Origin: JBEICQ01 sp046297395
GTDB lineage: Bacteria > Bacteroidota > Bacteroidia > UBA4408
DNA length: 36,821 bases
Direction of reading: 5' to 3'
Assembly: GCA_046297395.1 (NCBI GenBank)
Contig: JBKCNM010000038.1
Location: 1-36,821, forward strand
Position numbers and translations under genes: made by a program. Positions 16,465 through 23,840 of this stretch are shown one piece after another; position 1 is the stretch's first letter, and each line of letters opens with the position of its first letter. The notes beneath the pieces were generated by a model that saw nothing but the letters and a program-made list of their open reading frames with translations, made no database searches and was not told where the DNA came from.

Positions 16465-17717
16465 GGCTGTAGGATATTTTTCGATATAAAGTTGACAACT
16501 TTTTGACTGCCTCCTGCATGTTCTTCAAAAAAATGTTGCAGTATAATTTGTAGTTTTTTTCCGTTCTCGTTTGGGGGTTTGTATTCGCTGAACAAGGAGG
16601 CCAATTCTCCTTGGTGGCTGAAAACAAAACCTGCACCAAGTTGAATGAGCAAATCTGCTTCAGCAAATTTTTTGTGTTTGGGACCAAACATCACCGGGAT
16701 GCCATAAACCACTGCTTCCAGGAGGTTATGAATGCCTTTGCCGAATCCTCCTCCCACATAGGCACAATGTCCAAGGGAATACAGCGAGGAGAGATACCCA
16801 ACGGTGTCCACAAACATGATTCGGGCTTTGTTATCAGGATTCGTGAATGCACAAACCTGTTGAGCAGGGAACATTTTCTTTACATCCTCATGCCATTTCA
16901 CAGAGGGTTCATGAGGGGTGATGATGATGGCAGCATGTGCATCTTCTTCGAGGATACGGGTAAGGTCGTGCTGTATTTTTTTTACATCGTTTTGCCAGAT
17001 GCTGCCGCACACCAAAATGTTTTTATCTGCGGCCCATTGCCGCACTTTTTCCGGAAGATCATGATGACGCGCTATTTGGAGAACACGGTCGAAGCGCGTA
17101 TCGCCGGCCACTTCTCCATTGGCATAGCCATGCTTGCTCAGTTGTTCTAAGGATGCCTTGTTCTGAACAAATATTTTTCGGGAATGCCATACTTGCTCTC
17201 TGAGGGGGCTTGCCGCAGGTTTCATGAGGAAATGGTCGGCACGAAAGATGACCGAAAAAAAGATGACCGGGATATTCTTCTCGTGCAAAATCCGCAGGTA
17301 ATTAAACCAGAAATCGTACTTCACGAAAATAGCCATATCGGGCTTGAGAATATCAGTGAAGTTTTTTACATTGTTGTGTGTATCCGCAGGAAGGTACATC
17401 TGTGCATGACAGAGTGGATTTTTAGCGCCCTGCACATAGCCCGAAGGAGAGTAGAAAGTAAGCAGGAAAAAGGCATCAGGATGCAGCGACATCAGTCCGC
17501 TGATCACAGGCTTTGCCTGCTCATATTCTCCGAGAGACGCGCAATGAAACCAAAGCAATTTTTTTGCGCCGGCCTGCTTTCTGATTTCAGTGGCTGTGGA
17601 TTTCCAATTTTTTCTGCCTTGAACAAACTTATCTGCTTTTTTGCTGAAGAGGGAAAGGATCAGTGCGGAGAGTCCGTAAAGCCGTGTAATGAGCGAATAG
17701 GTGAGTTGAAACAGCAT
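16461..17717 (-). CDS. kdtA: 3-deoxy-D-manno-octulosonic acid (Kdo) transferase
   Basis: Transfers Kdo from CMP-Kdo to lipid A precursor on the cytoplasmic face of the inner membrane. The product has 418 residues, the usual length. It has an N-terminal membrane anchor helix (about 5-24), then WFHCASLGEYEQAKPVI with the catalytic glutamate (Glu64). Later motifs are LKPDMAIFVKYDFWFNYL, CGSIWQND, IITPHEPS and the C-terminal GHCAYVGGGFGKGIHNLLEAVVYGIPVMFGP, all hallmarks of KdtA/WaaA. Its ATG overlaps the TAA of the upstream secreted-protein gene by one base (TAATG). It establishes that the organism makes LPS. Confidence 0.95.
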   Translation of the reverse strand: MLFQLTYSLITRLYGLSALILSLFSKKADKFVQGRKNWKSTATEIRKQAGAKKLLWFHCASLGEYEQAKPVISGLMSLHPDAFFLLTFYSPSGYVQGAKNPLCHAQMYLPADTHNNVKNFTDILKPDMAIFVKYDFWFNYLRILHEKNIPVIFFSVIFRADHFLMKPAASPLREQVWHSRKIFVQNKASLEQLSKHGYANGEVAGDTRFDRVLQIARHHDLPEKVRQWAADKNILVCGSIWQNDVKKIQHDLTRILEEDAHAAIIITPHEPSVKWHEDVKKMFPAQQVCAFTNPDNKARIMFVDTVGYLSSLYSLGHCAYVGGGFGKGIHNLLEAVVYGIPVMFGPKHKKFAEADLLIQLGAGFVFSHQGELASLFSEYKPPNENGKKLQIILQHFFEEHAGGSQKVVNFISKNILQP

Positions 17718-18484
17718 TAATACATGTAAAATTGATCGGTACTTCTTCTGTGTATGCGGATCATAAAACCAAGTCTGAATCCTGTTAAAATATCTTCCCT
17801 CTTCCGGGTATCTCTGCTCATGGTATCAAAATTCCATGAACGCATGCTTTGGGTTAACCCGTAAATCAGGTCGAAGGCAGCAAAGCCGTTGATTAATCTG
17901 TTCTTGGAGACCAGTAGAAATCCTGCACCTGCGCAAATGGCCGGTCCGCCGCTGAGCCGGTCATATCCTTTTTTGTAGGAGCCTCTCAGGGAGGGCGTCA
18001 GGTTTCCCACATCATCAATAAATATCCGGTGCTCGAAATATCCACCACCTGCACTAAGGAAAAATCCTGACCTGCTGTTTTTCTTTCCCACAGGAAAAAC
18101 CCTGCCAATTCTCGCAGAGGTACAAAAGCCCCTTTGTCCGAGTCTGATTTTTGAAAATTCTCCATTCTGGTTGATGAGGTTGCCATCGGCAGTGGAAATG
18201 TTCACAAACATGCCGTTTTCGACTACATTTCTGGAAAAAATCATGAGGTGGTCAAGCATCACAAACCATTTTGATTTGTGCAGAAGAAGATAGTTTGCCG
18301 CCACTGCTCCATTGTAACCAAATCGGGCGGCCAGATCTCCTGAGGGCTGATGCATGCCTCCCGATACCCCAAATAGATGGATAAACCGGGTGCTGTCTGC
18401 TCCGGCAGCATGTACCCTCCCGCCTATCAATGCCATGAGCAGAACAGCTGCTGAAAATATTTTACGACAGAACAAAAAGTCCAT
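17717..18484 (-). CDS. Secreted barrel-like protein of unknown function, first gene of the kdtA-pssA operon
   Basis: A 255-residue protein with a signal peptide (residues 1-26; FSAAVLLMALIGGRVHA then cleavage). The mature part is rich in glycine and alternating aromatic/polar residues (FIHLFGVSGGMHQPSGDLAARFGYNGAVAANYLL, GFFLSAGGGYFEHRIF, RLGFMIRI), as in small outer-membrane beta-barrels. I do not recognise a named family. The ATG at 18484 is chosen over an upstream one at 18538 because it puts the signal peptide at the N-terminus. It is tightly coupled to kdtA (one-base overlap), which suggests an envelope role, but nothing more specific is visible. Confidence 0.7.
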   Translation of the reverse strand: MDFLFCRKIFSAAVLLMALIGGRVHAAGADSTRFIHLFGVSGGMHQPSGDLAARFGYNGAVAANYLLLHKSKWFVMLDHLMIFSRNVVENGMFVNISTADGNLINQNGEFSKIRLGQRGFCTSARIGRVFPVGKKNSRSGFFLSAGGGYFEHRIFIDDVGNLTPSLRGSYKKGYDRLSGGPAICAGAGFLLVSKNRLINGFAAFDLIYGLTQSMRSWNFDTMSRDTRKREDILTGFRLGFMIRIHRRSTDQFYMY

Positions 18485-18522
18485 GCAATCATCTTTTGTA
18501 TATTCGCAAACTTCTACAAAAA

Positions 18523-19668
18523 ATGGCAGAGTTGGCAAAAAAAATTCAAATGGTGGACCTTCAGGGTCAGTACCAAAAAATCAAACAAGAAGTGGATGCC
18601 GCTATTCATTCGGTGATTGATTCTGCAGCTTTTATCAATGGTCCTGCGGTAAAGGCCTTTCAGTCATCACTGGAAGCATACCTTGGCGTGAAGCATGTGA
18701 TTCCCTGTGCCAATGGCACCGATGCCCTGCAGATTGCCATGATGGCGCTCAATTTGAAACCCGGTGATGAGGTTATTACAGCCAATTTTACTTATGTTGC
18801 CACTGCCGAAGTAATTAAACTCCTCGGACTCACTGCTGTGTTGGTGGAGGTTAATCCGGAAACATTTACCATCGATCCGGCTGAAATTGAAAAAGCCATT
18901 ACGCCAAAAACCAAGGCAATTGTTCCGGTGCATCTATACGGGCAATGTGCCGATATGGATCCCATCATGACAATTGCACGCAAGCACGGGCTTTATGTGA
19001 TTGAGGACACAGCCCAGGCGATTGGTGCAGATTATACACATGCCGATGGACGGACCTCCAAGGCCGGTACCATCGGAGATATCGGTTGTACTTCTTTTTT
19101 TCCCTCAAAAAATCTGGGATGTTATGGAGATGGGGGAGCCATGTATACCAACGACGATGCTCTGGCTGCACGCCTCAGGATGATTGCCAACCATGGACAA
19201 TCGGTGCAGTACATTCACGATGATATTGGTGTAAATTCCAGGCTCGACAGCATTCAGGCAGCCATTCTAAACATCAAACTCAGGTATCTCGACGATTATG
19301 CAGCGGCCCGTAACAAGGCGGCAGCTTATTACGACAGCAGATTTGCAGGACATCCTGCACTGGGTATCCCTGCAAGAGCAAGCTGGTCAAACCATGTGTT
19401 TCATCAATATACGCTTGTGCTTTCCGGCATTGACCGTGATGGCCTCAAAGCGTTTCTTGCGGAAAAAGGAATTCCGGCCATGATTTACTATCCAAAGCCC
19501 CTGCATCACCAAAAAGCTTATGCGGATGCAAGGTTCCGTGATCAAGATTTTCCGATTACCTGCAGGTTGTGTACGCAGGTAATTTCATTACCCATGCACA
19601 CCGAACTGGATGCATCTACCCTGTCATTTATTGCTGACAGTGTGCTAGAATATGCTTCCCGAACTTAA
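18523..19668 (+). CDS. DegT/DnrJ/EryC1/StrS sugar aminotransferase, WbpE-like
   Basis: A 381-residue PLP-dependent aminotransferase acting on a nucleotide-linked keto-sugar. Residues such as ANGTDALQIA (cofactor phosphate loop), ITANFTYVATAEV, VPVHLYGQCADMD, EDTAQAIGA and CTSFFPSKNLGCYGDGGA with the PLP lysine (Lys196) are clear. The combination GQCADMD, CTSFFPSK and NHGQ...GVNSRLDSIQAAIL is very close to what I remember of WbpE, which aminates UDP-3-keto-GlcNAcA; the substrate assignment is by resemblance only. The ATG at 18523 is favoured over one at 18496. It precedes the UDP-sugar dehydrogenase by 21 bp, forming a two-gene unit. Confidence 0.85.
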   Translation: MAELAKKIQMVDLQGQYQKIKQEVDAAIHSVIDSAAFINGPAVKAFQSSLEAYLGVKHVIPCANGTDALQIAMMALNLKPGDEVITANFTYVATAEVIKLLGLTAVLVEVNPETFTIDPAEIEKAITPKTKAIVPVHLYGQCADMDPIMTIARKHGLYVIEDTAQAIGADYTHADGRTSKAGTIGDIGCTSFFPSKNLGCYGDGGAMYTNDDALAARLRMIANHGQSVQYIHDDIGVNSRLDSIQAAILNIKLRYLDDYAAARNKAAAYYDSRFAGHPALGIPARASWSNHVFHQYTLVLSGIDRDGLKAFLAEKGIPAMIYYPKPLHHQKAYADARFRDQDFPITCRLCTQVISLPMHTELDASTLSFIADSVLEYASRT

Positions 19669-19689
19669 TAAAACAGAAACAAAATCATT

Positions 19690-21015
19690 ATGAATATCGC
19701 AGTTGTAGGAACAGGTTATGTGGGACTCGTTACGGGTACCTGCCTTGCAGAAACAGGTAACCATGTAATTTGTGTAGATATTAACGAACAAAAGGTAGCG
19801 CAGATGCGCAATGGGATTATTCCTATTTACGAACCTCATCTGGATGTTTTGTTTCACCGCAACATCAAAGCCGGCCGCCTCTCTTTTACGACCCAGCTTG
19901 CAGAAGCTGTAAAAGATGCCAAAATCATTTTTCTGGCTTTACCAACGCCTCCCGGCGAAGATGGAAGCGCCGATCTCTCGTACATTCTTACAGTTGCTGC
20001 CCAACTGGGCGGGATGATGAATGACTATAAGGTAATTGTGGACAAAAGCACGGTACCTGTTGGCACAGCCGAAAAAGTAAAGGCCGCCATCCTTGCAAAC
20101 GGTGGAAAATCATTCGATGTGGTTTCCAATCCTGAATTTCTCAGGGAAGGATTTGCCGTAGATGATTTCATGAAGCCCGACCGTGTGGTGATTGGTTGTT
20201 CCTCTGAGGAGTCGCGCAAGTTGATGAATGAGCTTTACAAGCCCTTTGTTCGTCAAGGCAATCCCATTCTGTTCATGGATGAGAAATCTGCTGAACTCAC
20301 GAAGTATGCCGCCAATGCTTTTTTGGCGACCAAGATTACCTTTATGAATGAGATTGCAAACATTTGCGAAAGGGTAGGAGCGGATGTAGACATGGTGAGG
20401 ATGGGAATAGGAAGCGATGATCGCATTGGCAAACGCTTTTTGTTTCCGGGTATTGGATACGGAGGCAGTTGTTTTCCAAAAGATGTGATGGCTATTGCCA
20501 AATCAGCCGATGAGGTAGGATATGGATTCAGGATTCTGGATGCTGTGATGCAGGTGAATGAAACACAAAAGACCATTCTTATTCCGCGCATCAAAAATTA
20601 TTTCGGAAACAATCTCAGTGGGGTAAAATTTGCTCTCTGGGGTCTCGCCTTCAAGCCCGATACCGACGACATCAGAGAAGCGCCTTCGCTCTATATGATT
20701 GAAGAACTTACCAAAGCCGGCGCAAGCATTGTTGCCTATGACCCGGAAGCTGTTGAAAATGTGAAGAGGCTTGTGGGAAATAAAATTGCTTTTGCAGACG
20801 ACGCCTATGCAGCTTTAGAAGGAGCCGATGCCTTGCTCATTGCCACTGAGTGGAGCGTGTTCCGTACGCCTGATTTTGGCAAAATGAAAAAGCGATTGAA
20901 GAAACCGGTGGTGTTCGACGGGCGAAATCTTTATGGATTGGATGAGATGCGCAGGGAAGGCTTTTACTACAGCTCCATTGGTCGCGCCTTGGTTGATTCC
21001 TCCGCACAGGAGTGA
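19690..21015 (+). CDS. UDP-glucose/UDP-GlcNAc 6-dehydrogenase family
   Basis: Oxidises the C6 hydroxyl of a UDP-sugar to the uronic acid using two NAD+. The 441-residue protein has the N-terminal Rossmann motif VVGTGYVGLVTGTCLA, the STVPVGTAEKV strand, SNPEFLREG, and the catalytic cysteine Cys261 in GYGGSCFPKD. The C-terminal domain has LWGLAFKPDTDDIREAPS. All catalytic features of the UDP-glucose dehydrogenase family are present. The pairing with a WbpE-like aminotransferase would also fit UDP-GlcNAc as substrate (a WbpA-like role), which this family can adopt; the sequence alone does not decide. No terminator is obvious after it. Confidence 0.92.
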   Translation: MNIAVVGTGYVGLVTGTCLAETGNHVICVDINEQKVAQMRNGIIPIYEPHLDVLFHRNIKAGRLSFTTQLAEAVKDAKIIFLALPTPPGEDGSADLSYILTVAAQLGGMMNDYKVIVDKSTVPVGTAEKVKAAILANGGKSFDVVSNPEFLREGFAVDDFMKPDRVVIGCSSEESRKLMNELYKPFVRQGNPILFMDEKSAELTKYAANAFLATKITFMNEIANICERVGADVDMVRMGIGSDDRIGKRFLFPGIGYGGSCFPKDVMAIAKSADEVGYGFRILDAVMQVNETQKTILIPRIKNYFGNNLSGVKFALWGLAFKPDTDDIREAPSLYMIEELTKAGASIVAYDPEAVENVKRLVGNKIAFADDAYAALEGADALLIATEWSVFRTPDFGKMKKRLKKPVVFDGRNLYGLDEMRREGFYYSSIGRALVDSSAQE

Positions 21016-21161
21016 GAAACACTTCAATCATCATTTGAGAAACATCTTTGCAATGCGAATCATCAAGGAGATTTGATTTTGCAGACAATCAGCTATTGGT
21101 CTTCTGATTGATAACAATACATGCTATTTTGACGAAAAACCTTTCCCGCTTTTTCACAAGG
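21016..21161. other. Convergent intergenic gap
   Basis: 146 bp between the UDP-sugar dehydrogenase and the convergent permease gene. I see no ORF, tRNA or convincing terminator hairpin in it. Confidence 0.5.
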
Positions 21162-22406
21162 TTACTCATGTCTGAGTGCTTCCACCGGATCTAGTTTAGC
21201 GGCTTTAGTGGCAGGCAAAATACCTGCCAGCAAGCCCACTGCCATGCAAAGGGCAACGCCTGAGAGAATCCACTTCCATGGAATAATAAAGCCGATACCC
21301 AAAGCACCGGAGATGCCGTTGCCTGCAAGAATACCCAGGAGGATTCCCATGGCCCCCCCCAGCTGACAAATCATGATGGCTTCCGACAGAAACAAATTCC
21401 TGATGCCGGCTTTTGTGGCACCTAATGATTTACGAATACCAATTTCGCGTATTCTTTCGGTAACAGAGACCAACATGATGTTCATGAGTCCGATGGCGGC
21501 TCCCAAAAGGGTGATAAATCCGATAATGGTAGCTGCCAGGGTCACATACCTGATGTTTTCGATGAGCAGGTTGGCAAGGGAATCACTTTTTACAATTTCA
21601 AAATTTTCTTCTTGTGAGATGCGCAGTTTACGCGCTTGCCGGAACATGCCGGTAGCTTCACTGATGGCGGCTTCCAACTGGTAATTATTGTCGCACATCA
21701 CATTCACCACAAAGGAAGTTTCTTCGTCTTCATGATACAGCCTGGCGTTTCCCAGAGGAATGATGCAAAGTTTGTCGCCTCCGAAACTCATGCTGTTTCC
21801 TTTTTCCTTGAGCACACCTGCCACCCGGTATTTTCTTCCTGAGACGAGCACCACTTTTCCGATGGGATTGATGTTTTTAAAAAGTAAGTTCGCCGTTTCA
21901 CTGCCGAGAATAATCGCATGTGCGTTTGATTCCAATTCGGCTGCACTGAAATTTCTTCCTCTGTCTATTTCATATCCTGAGCAGGACACATAATTTTCAT
22001 CCCCACCGAAAAGTGGAATGTTCGGATTGGTTTTGTTGCTCTTGTATTGCATCAGTGCAGTATTGTCTGCTACAAAAGATGCGCTTACTCTGGCCGGGAA
22101 CACAAAATTTTTTTTAAACTCTTTGGCCTGCTGCCAGGAGATGGGCGGGTATTTTTTTGGGCGGTTGCCTCTTCTGCCCATGTGTACATTCAATGCCCGG
22201 TTGCGGATGGTAAAGGTGTTGGCGCCCATGCTGCTGAAGTTGGCGTTGATAGAGGTTTTAATCGCTTCAATGGCAGTTAGAATCCCCACAAGAGCAGTGA
22301 TGCCAATAGCGATGATGAGCATGGTAAGAATACTGCGCAAAAGATTGCTTCTGATGCTGGCCAGGGCAACTTTGAGGTCGAGAACAAACAATTGAAGTTT
22401 TTTCAT
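21162..22406 (-). CDS. MacB/FtsX-type ABC transporter permease
   Basis: A 414-residue permease with the MacB topology: one N-terminal helix (about 20-42, SNLLRSILTMLIIAIGITALVGILTAI), a large periplasmic MacB_PCD domain (about 45-280), and three C-terminal helices. The cytoplasmic coupling loop ERIREIGIRKSLGATK is the family hallmark and the end LDPVEALRHE is canonical. Such permeases with a cytoplasmic ATPase work in macrolide/peptide export, lipoprotein handling or cell-wall hydrolase control. No ATPase gene is adjacent, so the partner lies elsewhere. The coding strand carries an 8-G run (21353-21360). Confidence 0.9.
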   Translation of the reverse strand: MKKLQLFVLDLKVALASIRSNLLRSILTMLIIAIGITALVGILTAIEAIKTSINANFSSMGANTFTIRNRALNVHMGRRGNRPKKYPPISWQQAKEFKKNFVFPARVSASFVADNTALMQYKSNKTNPNIPLFGGDENYVSCSGYEIDRGRNFSAAELESNAHAIILGSETANLLFKNINPIGKVVLVSGRKYRVAGVLKEKGNSMSFGGDKLCIIPLGNARLYHEDEETSFVVNVMCDNNYQLEAAISEATGMFRQARKLRISQEENFEIVKSDSLANLLIENIRYVTLAATIIGFITLLGAAIGLMNIMLVSVTERIREIGIRKSLGATKAGIRNLFLSEAIMICQLGGAMGILLGILAGNGISGALGIGFIIPWKWILSGVALCMAVGLLAGILPATKAAKLDPVEALRHE

Positions 22407-22429
22407 GATGTTGTTTCAAATTTCGCAAT

Positions 22430-22437
22430 TATCTTTG
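22430..22437 (+). promoter_or_regulatory. TAnnTTTG -7 box upstream of the DUF3822 gene
   Basis: TATCTTTG occurs 6 bases before the ATG at 22444. No good TTTG lies at 19-21 bases upstream. If used, transcription would start at or very near the ATG, giving a leaderless or almost leaderless message. Confidence 0.4.
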
Positions 22438-22443
22438 AAACCC

Positions 22444-23250
22444 ATGGAAAACAGCCAGACAGACAAGCATTTCAAGGGTTTTGTGTCCTCAGATGCCGGG
22501 GCATACACACTATGCATGGAGATTGGTTTACATGGCTTTTCGGCTGCTGTTACTCATGGAAACGAGCTTTTGTTTGAAGAGCAGATGTTGTATCCACAGT
22601 CTGCAGGCATTGCTGCTCAGTCGGATGCTGTGGTATCGGCCCTTAAAAAGAATGATATTCTATATGCCAGTTTCAAGGAAGTGAAAGTGGTTTTTTCTCA
22701 TCCTTATTTTTCCCTCGTTCCCAAAGAATATCACCTGAAGGCGGAGCCCAGGCATTGGTTGAATTTTCAGCAGGGTGCAGATGGCCTGTATCATGCCCTG
22801 CACAATGACCTGGAGAAACCTGAGGCAAGACTCTTTTTTTCGGTGATGCCCGAATGGCAACTCTTTGTAAAAAGGTATTTTGGAGATGTAAGCACCCATC
22901 ATGCGCTTGCTTACCTGATCCCGCATAAACTTGCATTACAGGCCGAAGGAATTGTAGTTTGGAGCTATGTGCTCCCGGGTGCACAATTTCTGCTGGTTAC
23001 CAATGGTGATCAACTTCTTTTTGCCAATTATTTTGATGTACCTTCTCCTGAAGATTTTGCCTATTCTGTGTTGATGGTATATGAAGTACTTTCACTCAAT
23101 GCTGCCAAACCTTGCAGGATAATTGGCAGACAAGCTTTTGTTGAGCCCGGAATTGCCCTGCTCAGGGATTTTCTTCCCAATGTGTTGGACAAGGAAGAGA
23201 TGCGTGCAGACAAATCCTCATTTGTTTATTCCATGGGTTTGCTTCCATGA
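22444..23250 (+). CDS. DUF3822 family protein
   Basis: A 268-residue soluble protein. Features such as the start YTLCMEIGLHGFSAAV, the central FSHPYFSLVPKEY, and the later VWSYVLPGAQFLLVTNGDQLLFANYFDVPSPEDFAYSVLMVYEVLSLN agree with DUF3822, a Bacteroidota family of unknown function thought to have an actin-like ATPase fold; this is from memory. The family is often found just before rsmD, and here the last 4 bases overlap the rsmD ATG. I chose the ATG at 22444 over 22405 because a TAnnTTTG box lies between them and the family N-terminus begins near here. No catalytic residue can be named. Confidence 0.8.
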   Translation: MENSQTDKHFKGFVSSDAGAYTLCMEIGLHGFSAAVTHGNELLFEEQMLYPQSAGIAAQSDAVVSALKKNDILYASFKEVKVVFSHPYFSLVPKEYHLKAEPRHWLNFQQGADGLYHALHNDLEKPEARLFFSVMPEWQLFVKRYFGDVSTHHALAYLIPHKLALQAEGIVVWSYVLPGAQFLLVTNGDQLLFANYFDVPSPEDFAYSVLMVYEVLSLNAAKPCRIIGRQAFVEPGIALLRDFLPNVLDKEEMRADKSSFVYSMGLLP

Positions 23251-23783
23251 GAATCACAGGCGGTAAATTGGGTGGCAGGGCATTTCAATTTCCAACAGGA
23301 ATGTCCGTAAGACCCACTACAGATTTTGCCCGTCAGGCACTCTTTAATATACTTGTTCACCGTTTTTCGCTGGAAGACGCCAATTGTTTGGATTTATTCT
23401 CCGGCTCCGGTGCCATCTCTTTTGAACTTCTCTCCAGAGGTGCCGCTGCTGTTTGTTGTGTGGATGCAAATATGAAATGCATTGAGGCCATCAAAAAAAA
23501 TGCGGCCAACTTTCAACTTGATTCACTCACTGTGGTGAAGTCAGACGCCATTCGTTTTATCAGGAATCATCACATCACTTATGATTTTATTTTTGCTGAC
23601 CCTCCTTATGCCTATCCCGGTTTGCCTGAACTTCCGGATTTGATTTTACAGTCGGCCCTTCTCCGCAAAGACGGACTTCTGGTGCTCGAACATGGCAGTG
23701 GCACTGTATTTCATGGTCATTCAGCGCTCAATGAGACCCGTCAATATGGTGAAGTACACTTTTCTTTTTTTGCACCGGATTAA
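23247..23783 (+). CDS. rsmD: 16S rRNA (guanine966-N2)-methyltransferase RsmD
   Basis: Methylates G966 of 16S rRNA in the assembled small subunit using S-adenosylmethionine. The 178-residue protein is of normal length. MRITGGKLGGRAFQFP then VRPTTDFARQALFNIL is the RsmD-specific N-terminus. The AdoMet-binding motif I is LDLFSGSGAISFE (48-60), VDANMKCIEAI is the acidic loop, and the catalytic DPPY is at 118-121. It shares a 4-bp overlap with the DUF3822 gene and is the second gene of that pair. Confidence 0.94.
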   Translation: MRITGGKLGGRAFQFPTGMSVRPTTDFARQALFNILVHRFSLEDANCLDLFSGSGAISFELLSRGAAAVCCVDANMKCIEAIKKNAANFQLDSLTVVKSDAIRFIRNHHITYDFIFADPPYAYPGLPELPDLILQSALLRKDGLLVLEHGSGTVFHGHSALNETRQYGEVHFSFFAPD

Positions 23784-23811
23784 TTTGAATGATAGTTTGC
23801 TGATTATTCAA

Positions 23812-23819
23812 TATATTTG
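23812..23819 (+). promoter_or_regulatory. TAnnTTTG -7 box upstream of the type IX-secreted protein
   Basis: TATATTTG lies 21 bases before the ATG at 23841. Two TTTG copies upstream (23784-23787 and 23796-23799) are spaced 24 and 12 bases away, so neither is ideal. It supports the ATG at 23841 as start, since a TTG at 23817 falls inside the box. Confidence 0.35.
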
Positions 23820-23840
23820 AAAACCCTAATTGTTAAACCT

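Noticed and set aside
16611..17150. 179-residue ORF opposite kdtA
   Set aside because: kdtA has all family motifs; the opposite frame has low-complexity, unrelated sequence.
21016..21161. Possible tRNA or small RNA in the convergent gap
   Set aside because: No acceptor stem, T-loop consensus or stable fold could be found by eye.
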